DNA from: Halomonas sp. KG2
GTDB lineage: Bacteria > Pseudomonadota > Gammaproteobacteria > Pseudomonadales > Halomonadaceae
Direction: 5' to 3'
Length of the DNA stretch: 64,000 nt
Assembly: GCA_030440445.1 (NCBI GenBank)
Contig: CP098528.1
Location: 62,001 to 126,000, forward strand
Positions 16,856 through 30,021 of this stretch are shown one piece after another. The notes under the pieces are model-generated. The model did not search any database. It saw only the letters and a program-made list of their open reading frames with translations, and was not told the DNA's origin. A program made the translations under genes and the position numbers. Each line of letters opens with the position of its first letter. Within the stretch, counting starts at the first letter, position 1.

Positions 16856-18010
16856 ATGATCATTTCATCACCGACGGACTACCGCCTAGCTGCCAAGCGT
16901 CGTATTCCCCCGTTTCTATTTCACTATGCTGATGGTGGGTCATACGCAGAGCATACGTTGCGGCACAATGTTGAAGACCTAGCGGGTATCGCGTTGCGGC
17001 AACGGGTGTTGAAGGATATGTCGTCGCTATCGCTGGAAACCGAACTGTTTGGTGAAAAGATGGCAATGCCTCTTGCCTTGGCGCCGGTGGGGCTAACAGG
17101 CATGTACGCTAGGCGTGGTGAAGTCCAGGCAGCACGGGCAGCGACCAAGAAGGGCATACCGTTTACGTTATCGACGGTCTCCGTATGCCCAATTGCCGAA
17201 GTGGCAGCGGCAGTGGAGCGGCCTATCTGGTTTCAGCTTTATGTATTGAAGGATCGGGGCTTTATGAAGCACGTGCTTGAGCGTGCCAAGGCGGCAGGGG
17301 TTAAAACATTGGTCTTTACCGTTGATATGCCTGTGCCTGGAGCGCGTTATCGCGATGCCCATTCAGGCATGAGCGGCAAAAGCGGGCCTATGAAGCGTAT
17401 GCTTCAGGCTGCGTTGCATCCTCTTTGGGCTTGGGATGTCGGTGTGCATGGTCGCCCGCATGATCTAGGCAACGTGTCTGATTATCGTGGTCAGCCGACG
17501 GAGCTCGAAGATTATATTGCCTGGCTTGGCGATAACTTTGACCCCTCTATTTCCTGGAAAGATCTGGATTGGATTCGTGAGCAGTGGGATGGCCCAATGG
17601 TTATTAAGGGCATACTGGATGCTGATGATGCCCGTGATGCAGTCCGCTTTGGGGCTGATGGCATTGTAGTTTCAAACCACGGTGGCCGTCAGCTGGATGG
17701 CGTGCCTTCTACCGCGCGTGCCCTGCCTGCTATTGCAGATGCAGTTAAGGGTGACCTGGCCATTCTGGCTGATTCTGGTGTGCGTAATGGGTTGGATGTA
17801 GTAAGGATGATTGCCATGGGCGCAGATGCGGCATTGATTGGTCGCGCCTTTATCTATGCGCTTGCAGCAGCAGGTGAGGCAGGAGTTGCTAACCTGCTTG
17901 AGCTTTTCGAAAAAGAGATGAAGGTGGCGATGACGCTCACCGGTGCGCGAACGATTGCTGATCTCAGCACCGAGTCATTAGTGCCTGACTCAATTCCTGC
18001 GCTTACATAA
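16856..18010 (+). CDS. lldD: FMN-dependent L-lactate dehydrogenase (quinone-linked)
   Basis: Oxidises L-lactate to pyruvate at the inner face of the membrane and passes electrons to quinone. The 384-residue TIM barrel matches LldD in length. The N-terminus ([22 protein letters not shown]) is typical; the catalytic segment [13 protein letters not shown] holds the active-site histidine and the FMN phosphate site follows ([28 protein letters not shown]). The protein is encoded alone, with no lactate permease (lldP) next to it, and is divergent from the LldR-like gene. The other hydroxy-acid oxidases of this family (glycolate, mandelate) are less likely given the LldR neighbour. Confidence 0.93.
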   Translation: MIISSPTDYRLAAKRRIPPFLFHYADGGSYAEHTLRHNVEDLAGIALRQRVLKDMSSLSLETELFGEKMAMPLALAPVGLTGMYARRGEVQAARAATKKGIPFTLSTVSVCPIAEVAAAVERPIWFQLYVLKDRGFMKHVLERAKAAGVKTLVFTVDMPVPGARYRDAHSGMSGKSGPMKRMLQAALHPLWAWDVGVHGRPHDLGNVSDYRGQPTELEDYIAWLGDNFDPSISWKDLDWIREQWDGPMVIKGILDADDARDAVRFGADGIVVSNHGGRQLDGVPSTARALPAIADAVKGDLAILADSGVRNGLDVVRMIAMGADAALIGRAFIYALAAAGEAGVANLLELFEKEMKVAMTLTGARTIADLSTESLVPDSIPALT

Positions 18011-18076
18011 ATAGAGAGGATGCTACTGCTGGCATTAGGGTAATAGACGAATGTTGGAGTTTTTTTACAAAAGCCC

Positions 18077-18105
18077 TTGCCAAGACGGCAGCGAATCCGT
18101 AAAGT
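18077..18105 (+). promoter_or_regulatory. Candidate rrn promoter P1
   Basis: TTGCCA (18077-18082), a 17-base spacer and TAAAGT (18100-18105), followed by a GC-rich stretch with the GCGCAC-like discriminator style. It is about 480 bases upstream of mature 16S, a usual place for the distal rrn promoter. Confidence 0.4.
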
Positions 18106-18299
18106 ACGCATCCGCTGCCGGGGACGCACAGCGTTACCAGCGGTGATTGAAGGTGAAAACCTTCGGTTTGTCAGAGAGTTAGAAGAACTCGGCAACAATG
18201 CGTTGCGATGTCTTCCAACCCTTTTTGAAACGAGCCACGCCAGAAAGCATCGTTATCACGCTTTCTTCGCTCACTCGCTTCACTCACTCAAAACAGTGA

Positions 18300-18327
18300 T
18301 TGACAAACACCAGGAAATGCGTAGAAT
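18300..18327 (+). promoter_or_regulatory. Candidate rrn promoter P2
   Basis: Perfect -35 TTGACA (18300-18305), 16-base spacer, -10 TAGAAT (18322-18327), then a GC-rich discriminator (ACGCC). An A/T-richer, repeat-like stretch precedes it. It lies about 75 bases before boxA, as expected for an rrn core promoter. Confidence 0.65.
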
Positions 18328-18400
18328 ACGCCTTCCTCGCTGAGGCAAGCCAGTTCATCGGCTAGCCAGTCACTTCTTCGGAAGTTCAGCAGCGAAAACA

Positions 18401-18412
18401 GCTCTTTAACAA
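18401..18412 (+). promoter_or_regulatory. boxA antitermination element in the rrn leader
   Basis: GCTCTTTAACAA, identical to the boxA recognised by NusB/NusE in gammaproteobacterial rrn leaders. A second copy is found in the 16S-23S spacer. Confidence 0.85.
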
Positions 18413-18414
18413 TT

Positions 18415-18440
18415 TGATCAGGTAATTCATGTGGGCGCTT
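18415..18440 (+). other. Left arm of the 16S pre-rRNA processing stem
   Basis: The leader stretch TGATCAGGTAATTCAT plus GGGCGCTT is nearly fully complementary to 20139-20165, immediately after 16S. The two arms would enclose the 16S precursor in a stem cut by RNase III. Confidence 0.8.
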
Positions 18441-18580
18441 GCCGATGAGGGTGATAAATCACCAAATATCAAGGCAAGCGGTCATGAGAACGAAAGTTTG
18501 AATGAATTCGTTTGAACCTTGAGCCAAGTTTGATGCGCTTTTGTTACCTTCGGGTGACGAGTAAGCATCACAATGATTTT

Positions 18581-20115
<1,535 letters not shown>

Positions 20116-20179
20116 AACGATGCATCACTCCTCGCGGTAAGCGCTCACAATGAATTACCTGATCAGAATGCTGTTGATA

Positions 20180-20293
20180 CGCAGTGATAAGCGTTTTCTT
20201 CATGTTGAAAGAAGAGAAAAGACCTTTTTTAAGATCTTATTTAAAAGACCTCTCTTTTCCTTTTAATGTGAAAAGCACTCGCTTATCACTGCG
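20180..20293 (+). repeat. Spacer hairpin flanked by a perfect 14-bp inverted repeat
   Basis: CGCAGTGATAAGCG at 20180-20193 pairs with CGCTTATCACTGCG at 20280-20293. The 86 bases between contain further A/G- and T/C-rich complementary tracts, so a long rod is likely. It occupies the position where tRNA genes are found in many rrn operons. The related CGCAGTGATAACG occurs again after 23S at 23349-23361. Confidence 0.75.
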
Positions 20294-20303
20294 CATAGCA
20301 GTC

Positions 20304-20315
20304 GCTCTTTAACAA
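20304..20315 (+). promoter_or_regulatory. boxA antitermination element in the 16S-23S spacer
   Basis: A second GCTCTTTAACAA, identical to the leader copy, placed about 120 bases before 23S as in other gammaproteobacterial rrn operons. Confidence 0.85.
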
Positions 20316-20433
20316 TGTATATCATGCTGACATAAACGTTTTAAAACGTTTATACGTAATTGTTTTGTGATACGTCTCAAGCGTATCCGGCAATCGTTAT
20401 CATTGCGAGATACCAGACTCCTTCGGGTTATAG

Positions 20434-23325
<2,892 letters not shown>

Positions 23326-23443
23326 TATAACACCCAAGGGGTCTGGTCGCAGTGATAACGAAAACCGGATACGCGCTTCCTGTCGGTGACAGGAGACGAG
23401 AGACGCCACAAAACACATCAGCATGATATGCATTACAAGTTAC

Positions 23444-23560
23444 GCCTGACGACCATAGCACGCGTGAACCACCTGATCCCATGCCGAACTCAGAAGTGAA
23501 ACCGCTTAGCGCCGATGGTAGTGTGGGGTCTCCCCATGCGAGAGTAGGTCATCGTCAGGC
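23444..23560 (+). rRNA. rrf: 5S ribosomal RNA
   Basis: About 117 nt, with complementary ends (GCCTGACGAC and GTCGTCAGGC-like ATCGTCAGGC) and the conserved core ACCTGATCCCATGCCGAACT and CGCCGATGGTAGTGTGGGGT. It follows 23S by about 118 bases; no tRNA gene is seen before or after it. Confidence 0.97.
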
Positions 23561-23570
23561 ACTTATTAAG

Positions 23571-23611
23571 AAAAAATCCCCCAGGGCTTACGCCTTGGGG
23601 GATTTTTTTTT
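23571..23611 (+). terminator. rrn operon terminator
   Basis: Hairpin with arms AAATCCCCCAGGG and CCTTGGGGGATTT, loop CTTACG, then a run of nine T's. It lies ten bases after 5S. Since A's precede the left arm, it can also act in the other direction, but the convergent SDR gene ends only about ten bases away. Confidence 0.93.
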
Positions 23612-23620
23612 GCCTGGCAT

Positions 23621-24376
23621 TTACCATTCGATAGGCTTGCCAGCCCAATCCCAGAAGCTGCCAGTATCTTCGGGGGTGCGTTTAGACATTACTTCCAATA
23701 GCTGTTTAGCGACGAAATCAGGTGTAAATAGCTTTTCGCTGGGAACGCTGGCTTGGAAAGGCTTCGAAAGCGATGTATCGGTGGTGCCAGGGTGTAGGCA
23801 CAGCACAATAGATTGTTTATTAAGCCGCGTTAGTTCGATGGAAAGTGTCTTCATCAGCATGTTGTGCGCTGCTTTACTAGCCCGATAGCTGTACCAGCCG
23901 CCATGCCCGTTATCGCCAATGGATCCAACGCGCGCCGACAAGCTGGCGATGATAGCCGGATGTTTGCCTTGCAGCGATGGCTTAAGTGCGGCAATCAGTA
24001 GAGCAGGCGTGGCGGCATTAACATGCATAACATGGGCGAATGATGCTTCATCTAACTGCTCTAGGCGTTTTTCAGGCTGCACATTACGCGAGTCATCATG
24101 CAGCGTGCCAATCGCATTGAACAACAGATGTACCGGGCGTCCGTTTAACTGTTGGCGAAGAGCTTCACGCCCTGATTGTGTAGTGATATCGGCGTTTACC
24201 GTCTCAACGGATGCGTCTTGAAAAGATGGATCTTGAGAGGCAAGAGGTGAACGACTTACGGCAACGACATTACCCACATGGGTATCGGCAAGCAGCTGCT
24301 TAATAATAGCGTTACCTATGCCGCCATTGGCACCGGTGATGACAGCGGTGAAGTTATCTGGAAGATGGGCAAGCAT
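23621..24376 (-). CDS. Short-chain dehydrogenase/reductase (SDR) family protein
   Basis: A classical SDR of 251 residues: the Rossmann nucleotide-binding motif TGANGGIGNAI near the N-terminus, the NAG-like segment FNAIGTLHD, the catalytic Ser in SLSARVGSIGD and the catalytic YRASK pair. The substrate is unknown; the sequence resembles the C-factor/CsgA-like branch. The ATG at 24376 has a GGAG site nine bases upstream; an earlier in-frame ATG at 24400 lacks one. Convergent with the rrn operon and 107 bases after flgN in the same direction; a role in motility is not suggested. Confidence 0.88.
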   Translation of the reverse strand: MLAHLPDNFTAVITGANGGIGNAIIKQLLADTHVGNVVAVSRSPLASQDPSFQDASVETVNADITTQSGREALRQQLNGRPVHLLFNAIGTLHDDSRNVQPEKRLEQLDEASFAHVMHVNAATPALLIAALKPSLQGKHPAIIASLSARVGSIGDNGHGGWYSYRASKAAHNMLMKTLSIELTRLNKQSIVLCLHPGTTDTSLSKPFQASVPSEKLFTPDFVAKQLLEVMSKRTPEDTGSFWDWAGKPIEW

Positions 24377-24483
24377 CCGTTCGGCTCCACTTATGAACAT
24401 TAATATTCACATTGAAGCTGCTTGTACAGTTTTTGTCTATGGCTGTGTGGAAGTGCTGGTCAAGAAGTACTGGGCAAGAAGTG

Positions 24484-24933
24484 CTAGGCAGACGCGTTAA
24501 AGCGGCCTGGTTGGGCATTATTGCGCCCATTTGGTTTGTAGAGGGTTTTTTCAGCAATTTGGCGGATGTAATCCAGCATTTCCTGATTATGCTTCATTCT
24601 AAGCGATAGCATTTGCCCGGATAATTCGTTCATGCGTGATACACGCTCGCTTTTTTCGAGCAAGCTTTCCCAGGTAATTAAACATCCTGCATCGTTAGCT
24701 GCTTGCTTGGCGCCAAGCGCACCGTCTGCATAGCCAAGCTTTGCCTGCACGTTTCGGCGCAATTGTTCTATGCGTTCCAGCTCAACTAACAGCGCCTGTT
24801 TTTTCAGGGCTATAGCAGAGAGCGCATCTCCGTCAATGCTGCCTTTAGTAAGCTGTGCTTGTTCATCTGAGAGCAGCAGCACTAATTCATCAAGGCGTTG
24901 TAATTGATCTGAGAGCAGTCGTGAAAGACCCAT
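24484..24933 (-). CDS. flgN: Flagella synthesis protein FlgN (FlgK/FlgL chaperone)
   Basis: Cytoplasmic type III export chaperone for the hook-filament junction proteins FlgK and FlgL. The 149-residue product is almost wholly helical with long heptad-like runs (LLSDQLQRLDELVLLLSDEQ, then ALKKQALLVELERIEQLRRN), as in the FlgN family, and is of usual length. It follows flgM by ten bases in the same direction, the standard flgMN order. Confidence 0.9.
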   Translation of the reverse strand: MGLSRLLSDQLQRLDELVLLLSDEQAQLTKGSIDGDALSAIALKKQALLVELERIEQLRRNVQAKLGYADGALGAKQAANDAGCLITWESLLEKSERVSRMNELSGQMLSLRMKHNQEMLDYIRQIAEKTLYKPNGRNNAQPGRFNASA

Positions 24934-24943
24934 AATCGTTCGC

Positions 24944-25210
24944 TTATAAATCTTTTAAATTAGCAATTAAGCCGTCAGCAATGCGATCCGCGCGAATCTC
25001 TAGCTTCCCTTCACGAATAGCTTCGCGAATTTCTTCAACTTTTGCCGTATCGATATCGTGTGAGCTATCCGTATGCGTTTGGCTAAGTTGCGTTGCTGAG
25101 CGTGTCGCGCTGTCTGCTTCGGCTGGCTTATTGCCCGCTATTTTCTGTGCTTCATCACGCTGCTGCGCCTGATTAGAACGTAGCAACGGATTGATATTAT
25201 CGATTTTCAC
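24944..25210 (-). CDS. flgM: Anti-sigma-28 factor FlgM
   Basis: Binds and holds FliA (sigma-28) until the hook-basal body is finished and FlgM is exported. The 88-residue protein has a disordered polar N-terminal half (MKIDNINPLLRSNQAQQ) and a helical C-terminus (VEEIREAIREGKLEIRADRIADGLI) that matches the sigma-binding part of FlgM. Starts with GTG, with GAGG nine bases before it. It has its own sigma-28 promoter and also lies downstream of flgA, so it is likely read from two promoters, as known in Salmonella. Confidence 0.95.
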   Translation of the reverse strand: MKIDNINPLLRSNQAQQRDEAQKIAGNKPAEADSATRSATQLSQTHTDSSHDIDTAKVEEIREAIREGKLEIRADRIADGLIANLKDL

Positions 25211-25259
25211 GTTGTTTGCCTCATCGTCAACGTTGGTGCGGCATGCGCTGTATTATCTA

Positions 25260-25286
25260 CTATCGGCCTGGGTAGTAAGGACTTTA
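25260..25286 (-). promoter_or_regulatory. Sigma-28 (FliA) promoter of flgMN
   Basis: Read on the minus strand: TAAAGTCC, 11-base spacer, GCCGATAG. Both elements and the spacing match the sigma-28 consensus. It is about 50 bases upstream of the flgM start codon, between flgA and flgM. Confidence 0.88.
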
Positions 25287-25295
25287 GGCATTAGA

Positions 25296-26012
25296 TTAAA
25301 AATCTATCACCAATGTTCCTTGGCCAATGACGCGTGCGGTGACTAACTCCCGCGTATCAAAGCGCACACGAATACGCTCGCCTTGTGCACCATCAGACAA
25401 GGCCTCTCCGTCGCGTGACACTCGGAAACCAGCGCCTTCTGCTATGATAGTGACGCGCTGCCCTCGTTTCACCACTTGAGGCGCTTGAAGATAGTGGGAC
25501 TGGAAAGTACTGCCGCTTCGAATAGGCCGCTGCGCGACCATACCGATAATGTCGTCTTGGTCGGTAAGTGCTTGGGCGGCTAGATCCCCAAGATTGCCTT
25601 CGCGTGATGTCAGCATATCGCTCGTGATGAGCGTGCCCCTATCAATATCCTGCCCAGCCACGGCGTAACTACCAATGATATCAATTTGCGCCTGGATATA
25701 CCGCACTTGACGACGATTTTCGCCACAGCGCACGCCGACCGAAATGCGCCCGATAGGGGATTGATTAGCATTTGGGAAAAAGGGTTCGGGTTCAATGCAC
25801 TCAGGTAAATGTGCAGAAGGAGGTGAGATATCAATCATCACTTCCTGGCCAAGCGATTGAGATTCTTGATAGAGGAACTGTTGAACGGTATCCATCAACC
25901 GTTGGTTATTGGCATGCGCGTTAAATGAAAAGCCAAGGCTGAGCAGTGATAGGCAAAGTATTTGCTTAATAGTCGCCAGATAGTATCGCGTTGGGCGCAG
26001 TGGGTGTGGCAT
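25296..26012 (-). CDS. flgA: Flagellar P-ring assembly chaperone FlgA
   Basis: Periplasmic chaperone needed for FlgI to form the P ring. The 238-residue product has a signal peptide (hydrophobic stretch LCLSLLSLGFSFNAHA) and a C-terminal SAF-type domain (YAVAGQDIDRGTLITSDML, then VVKRGQRVTIIAEGAGFRV) typical of FlgA. The start is uncertain: the ATG at 26012 is chosen, but an in-frame TTG at 26027 is possible, and neither has a strong ribosome site. Divergent from flgB with a 194-base gap that must hold the class 2 promoters for both directions. Confidence 0.93.
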   Translation of the reverse strand: MPHPLRPTRYYLATIKQILCLSLLSLGFSFNAHANNQRLMDTVQQFLYQESQSLGQEVMIDISPPSAHLPECIEPEPFFPNANQSPIGRISVGVRCGENRRQVRYIQAQIDIIGSYAVAGQDIDRGTLITSDMLTSREGNLGDLAAQALTDQDDIIGMVAQRPIRSGSTFQSHYLQAPQVVKRGQRVTIIAEGAGFRVSRDGEALSDGAQGERIRVRFDTRELVTARVIGQGTLVIDF

Positions 26013-26206
26013 GGGAAAGTCGCTCAATCGAAGGGAGGCAGATGGTAATCATCAACCGTGCAGTGTAGTGCAAAAGTACCCTGTGCATCATATGAAATGC
26101 TGGTGTAAACGGCAGCTGTTCCATGCTTTAGGCTGACGATGCGAAGCCTATTATTCATCATCAATAATATCCGTTTTAATTTGCTTCTCAGCGAACGAGG
26201 GTTGGC

Positions 26207-26638
26207 ATGATTGACCAGCTTGAATCTGCCTTTAACTATCACCAGCAGGCACTGGGCTTGCGTCAAGCGCGTCACGACGTGCTAGCAGCCAATATTGCCA
26301 ATGCCGATACGCCTAACTATAAAGCGCGCGATCTCGACTTTGCCAGTGAGCTTAAGAAAGCGGTTGCGGGCAGTCAGTCACAGCAGCAGCAAAATGGCGC
26401 GCTGCCGCTCGCACGAACCTCAGAACGTCATCTGCAAGGTGAAGGCCCTGCATGGCGTGGTGTAGGCAGTGCAGAGCTGCTTTATCGCATTCCCGATCAG
26501 CCCAGCTTGGATGGCAATACGGTCGATATGGATCGTGAGCGGACACAGTTTGCAGACAATGCTGTTCGTTACCAAGCCGCACTAACCATCATGAATCGCC
26601 GAATTCAGGGCCTGAAAAACGCGATGCAGCCGGAATAA
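26207..26638 (+). CDS. flgB: Flagellar basal-body rod protein FlgB
   Basis: Proximal rod subunit exported by the flagellar type III system. 143 residues with the conserved N-terminal heptad region containing LAANIANADTPNYKARDLDF and a C-terminal helix (YQAALTIMNRRIQGLKNAM), both typical of rod proteins. First gene of the ten-gene flgBCDEFGHIJKL run in the same direction. Confidence 0.96.
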   Translation: MIDQLESAFNYHQQALGLRQARHDVLAANIANADTPNYKARDLDFASELKKAVAGSQSQQQQNGALPLARTSERHLQGEGPAWRGVGSAELLYRIPDQPSLDGNTVDMDRERTQFADNAVRYQAALTIMNRRIQGLKNAMQPE

Positions 26639-26662
26639 CCGAGCGGTAGGAGAAAGTAATCT

Positions 26663-27073
26663 ATGTCGATGTTTTCAGCCTTTGATATTGCTAGTTCTGC
26701 TATGAGCGCCCAGGCGCAGCGTATGAATGTTACCGCTAGCAATATGGCCAATGCCGACAGCATTGCAGGCCCTGATGGCGAGACCTATCGGGCCAAACAA
26801 GTGATATTTGAAACCCAAGCGCACAATAATCGATATGGCGTCGGTGGCGTACGTGTCACCGATGTCGTTGAAGACGACGCTCCGCTACGCCTGGAATATA
26901 TGCCCAGCCATCCTGCTGCGGATGAAGACGGCTATGTCGCCAAGCCCAATGTTGAACCTGTGCATGAAATGGTCAACATGATCTCGGCGTCGCGTTCCTA
27001 TCAGGCCAACGTAGAAGTATTCAATACAACGAAGCAGATGATGGTGCAGACGCTATCACTGGGTGAGGGTTAA
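26663..27073 (+). CDS. flgC: Flagellar basal-body rod protein FlgC
   Basis: Proximal rod subunit of 136 residues. The N-terminus has the rod/hook motif (MNVTASNMANADSIAG) and the C-terminus has VNMISASRSYQANVEVFNTTKQMM, both matching FlgC closely. ATG preceded by a GGAG site 24 bases after flgB; ends two bases before flgD. Confidence 0.97.
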   Translation: MSMFSAFDIASSAMSAQAQRMNVTASNMANADSIAGPDGETYRAKQVIFETQAHNNRYGVGGVRVTDVVEDDAPLRLEYMPSHPAADEDGYVAKPNVEPVHEMVNMISASRSYQANVEVFNTTKQMMVQTLSLGEG

Positions 27074-27075
27074 TT

Positions 27076-27771
27076 ATGAGCACAATCGACCCGGCAACAC
27101 TTTCGGCGATTAATGGCGGCGGCAGTGGTTCCCAGTTAAAGCAGAGCGCATCAGATGAGTTGCGCAGCAGCTTTCTAACGCTACTGATTACTCAGCTACA
27201 GAATCAAGATCCGCTGAATCCGATGGAAAATGCGGAAATGACCTCCCAGATTGCACAAATTAATACGGTAAGTGGGATTGAGCAGCTGAACACCACTTTG
27301 CAAAGCATTACTAGCCAAATGGATGCCAACCAAGCACTGCAAGCAAGTGGCTTGATTGGCCAAGGCGTGATGGTGCCTGGCAACAAGGTCATGCTAGAGC
27401 AAGATAGTGAAGGAAAACCCTATACGACACCCTTTGGTATCGAGCTTGCTAAACCCGCCGACCAGCTTACCGCAGTGATTGTTGGCCAAGGTGGCGAGGT
27501 GATCAGGCGCTATAACTTGGGTGCGGTAGAGGCTGGTGTGCAGTCTTTCCAGTGGGACGGTAAAAACGAACAGGGCGAAGCCGCTGCCAGTGGTCGTTAT
27601 ACAGTTCAGCTAGAGGCTAAAGATACTGAGGGTGAAACACTAGATTCAACCGCATTGAACTATGCGGTTGTTAATAGTGTGACTCCTAATGATGGTAGCG
27701 GAAATATTCAGCTGGATTTAGGGGCTGTTTACGGACAGGTTCAGTTGAATCAAGTCAAACAGATTCTTTAA
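27076..27771 (+). CDS. flgD: Flagellar hook assembly scaffold FlgD
   Basis: Hook-capping protein that guides polymerisation of FlgE. 231 residues. The N-terminal segment FLTLLITQLQNQDPLNPMENAEMTSQIAQINTVSGIEQLN is the hallmark of FlgD; the C-terminal part contains the FLIG-like/tudor fold (FQWDGKNEQGEAAASGRYTV). Near-contiguous with flgC, 75 bases before flgE. Confidence 0.97.
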   Translation: MSTIDPATLSAINGGGSGSQLKQSASDELRSSFLTLLITQLQNQDPLNPMENAEMTSQIAQINTVSGIEQLNTTLQSITSQMDANQALQASGLIGQGVMVPGNKVMLEQDSEGKPYTTPFGIELAKPADQLTAVIVGQGGEVIRRYNLGAVEAGVQSFQWDGKNEQGEAAASGRYTVQLEAKDTEGETLDSTALNYAVVNSVTPNDGSGNIQLDLGAVYGQVQLNQVKQIL

Positions 27772-27846
27772 GCAACGTGTAAGTAAAACAACATTTTTAC
27801 AGCAAGAACGTCTTAACTAAAAAGACGTTTTGATGAGGAACGTATT

Positions 27847-29190
27847 ATGTCATTTACAACGGCAGTAGCTGGTCTTAACGCACAATCAGAAAAGTTAAAC
27901 TCTGCGGGTAACAACATCGCTAACTCGCAAACCGTTGGCTACAAGCGCTCTGACGTGCTGTTCTCTGATGTGTTTGCGGCCTCGCGGGGCATTGGTGTGC
28001 AGGTATCAGATGTGCGCCAGAACTTCACCCAGGGCAGTATCGAGAGCACGGGGCGTAACCTGGATTTAGCGATTTCCGGTGAAGGCTTTTACCGCCTAGA
28101 GCGCCCAACCGGTGAAGTCGGTTATTCGCGTAACGGTGAGTTCGGCATTACCGCCGCCGGCGATATTGTTAATGCCCAGGGTGACCGTTTAATGGGTTAC
28201 GGCATGGATCGCGGTGTGGTGGCAGACACACCCGAACAACAGGCCTTCCCTTTCTCAAACGTGTTGGTGGGCGGCGCTCCGCAGGCATTAAATGTGCCCG
28301 TTGATGATATTCCGGCTAAAGCGACCACCGAAGTAAATGCGCTATTAAACCTGGATGCCAGGGCAGTAAATGGCCAAGACTTAAATACGCTTGAAGTTAA
28401 AGAGAATGATGAAGCAACGGAAGCAGAAGTTGACGTCAACTATCATTTTTCCAATAACTTTACGGCCTATGATTCCTTGGGTAACGCGATAAACGTTGCC
28501 ACTTATTTTGAAAGGGTCGGTGAGAATAGTAACCAATGGAATGTAGTGGCTGTAACCGACGGGGTATACCGAGGCGCATTCACGTTGGACTTTACCCAAA
28601 GCGGTAGATTGCGAACTAATGCGGATGGCGTTGTTACGGGTATTGGGGAGAGTGCTAACCCAGCAGGAGGTGCAGTTGTAACACCAGATGACGACACTGG
28701 CGAAACGCGCGTCAGTATTGCTGGCATCCCCGGCGGCGTAGATGCTGAAGATCTTACTTTAGAGTTTAAGTTTGATGGTACTACCCAATTCGCCGCTGAT
28801 TCACTGCAAAAAGAGCTGAACCAGGATGGCTTCACCTCTGGTGCACTGGCCGGTATTACCGTCACCGAAACAGGCGTTATCCAGCGTAACTTTACCAATG
28901 GTGAAACCCGTGCTGCGGGCCAGATTGCGCTAGCCAGCTTCCGTAATGAAGAGGGTCTTCAGCCGCTGGGCAACAACTTGTGGGCGGCGACGAACACCTC
29001 TGGTTTGGAAAATCTAGGGGCGCCGGGTACTGGTCGTCTGGGGCAGATCCAAGCAGAAGCGGTAGAAGCGTCTAACGTCGACTTAGCCAGTGAGCTGGTA
29101 GATACCATTGTGGCGCAGCGCTCTTACCAGGCTAACTCCAACACCATCAGCACCCAGGACGAGCTCCTGCAGACCATTATTAACCTGTAA
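27847..29190 (+). CDS. flgE: Flagellar hook protein FlgE
   Basis: Subunit of the hook, exported and polymerised under FlgD. 447 residues, close to the 400-450 usual. The N-terminus (MSFTTAVAGLNAQSEKLNSAGNNIANSQTVGYKRS) and C-terminus (VDLASELVDTIVAQRSYQANSNTISTQDELLQTII) are the conserved axial D0 helices. The centre is rich in Asp/Thr and is the variable surface domain. Followed by flgF after 42 bases. Confidence 0.97.
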   Translation: MSFTTAVAGLNAQSEKLNSAGNNIANSQTVGYKRSDVLFSDVFAASRGIGVQVSDVRQNFTQGSIESTGRNLDLAISGEGFYRLERPTGEVGYSRNGEFGITAAGDIVNAQGDRLMGYGMDRGVVADTPEQQAFPFSNVLVGGAPQALNVPVDDIPAKATTEVNALLNLDARAVNGQDLNTLEVKENDEATEAEVDVNYHFSNNFTAYDSLGNAINVATYFERVGENSNQWNVVAVTDGVYRGAFTLDFTQSGRLRTNADGVVTGIGESANPAGGAVVTPDDDTGETRVSIAGIPGGVDAEDLTLEFKFDGTTQFAADSLQKELNQDGFTSGALAGITVTETGVIQRNFTNGETRAAGQIALASFRNEEGLQPLGNNLWAATNTSGLENLGAPGTGRLGQIQAEAVEASNVDLASELVDTIVAQRSYQANSNTISTQDELLQTIINL

Positions 29191-29232
29191 TCAGCTTTGA
29201 TAATGACGTGATGCTGCACTAAGGAGTCAGTT

Positions 29233-29991
29233 GTGGATCGTATGCTATACACCGCCATGAGCGGCGCCAAACACACGATGGACCAGCAGGCAGTGATAAG
29301 CAATAACCTGTCGAATGTGTCTACTGCAGGCTTTCGCGCTCAGTTGCAAGCTGCGCGTTCAGTCCCGGTAGAGGGCGCTGGGCTACTCGACACGCGGGTC
29401 TCGGCGGTGACGACCACCCCTGGCACCGATTTTTCGCAGGGCCCTACTGAACGCACGGGTCGAACCCTCGATATCGCTATGCAGGATGATGCCTGGATGG
29501 CGGTGCTAGGCGAGGACGGCACTGAGGCGTACACCCGGCGAGGCGATCTGCAGCTGGACAGTGATGGCGTACTGCTTAGTGTTGGGCGTCCGGTAATGGG
29601 GGAAGGTGGCCCCATTGCCTTGCCGCAAGGTGCGCAAGTATCCATTGGTGCGGACGGCACTATCAGCGCTATTCCCCAAGGTGAGGGGCCGGCAGCACTG
29701 GTCGATGTCGGCCGCATCAAGCTTGTCACGCCCGATGAGCAGGCATTAACGCGCGGTGAAGACGGGCTGTTTCGTGGTCCATTGAATGAGGAAGGCGTTG
29801 CCGCTGTGCTTCCAGGTGATGAGGATGCCCGAATTGTCAGTGGTGCCCTAGAGGGCAGTAACGTCAGCGCTGTAGATGCCATGGTGTCTATGATTGATGT
29901 TGCCCGCCGTTACGACATGCAAATGAAAATGCTCAGCACGGCGGATGAGAACGCTCAGCGTGCTAACAGCATTTTATCTATTCAGGGCTGA
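29233..29991 (+). CDS. flgF: Flagellar basal-body rod protein FlgF
   Basis: Proximal rod subunit of 252 residues. GTG start with an AAGGAG site eight bases before it. The conserved D0 segments are present at both ends (MLYTAMSGAKHTMDQQAVISNNLSNVSTAGFRA; VDAMVSMIDVARRYDMQMKML). Sits between flgE and flgG, the standard order. Confidence 0.96.
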   Translation: MDRMLYTAMSGAKHTMDQQAVISNNLSNVSTAGFRAQLQAARSVPVEGAGLLDTRVSAVTTTPGTDFSQGPTERTGRTLDIAMQDDAWMAVLGEDGTEAYTRRGDLQLDSDGVLLSVGRPVMGEGGPIALPQGAQVSIGADGTISAIPQGEGPAALVDVGRIKLVTPDEQALTRGEDGLFRGPLNEEGVAAVLPGDEDARIVSGALEGSNVSAVDAMVSMIDVARRYDMQMKMLSTADENAQRANSILSIQG

Positions 29992-30021
29992 TAGCAGCCT
30001 CTCAGCCAAGGGAACACGCTT

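Larger units (their letters stand above)
18011..18580. other. rrn upstream region and 16S leader
   Basis: About 570 bases with no protein gene. It contains two promoter candidates, a boxA antiterminator and the left arm of the 16S processing stem (each listed). Small frames here are not coding. Confidence 0.8.
20116..20433 (+). other. 16S-23S internal spacer without tRNA genes
   Basis: About 318 bases. I see no tRNA-Ile or tRNA-Ala gene (no GGTTCGA-type T-loop or cloverleaf). It holds the right arm of the 16S stem (20139-20165), a perfect 14-bp inverted repeat (20180-20193 with 20280-20293), a boxA copy and the left arm of the 23S stem (20381-20441). Confidence 0.85.
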
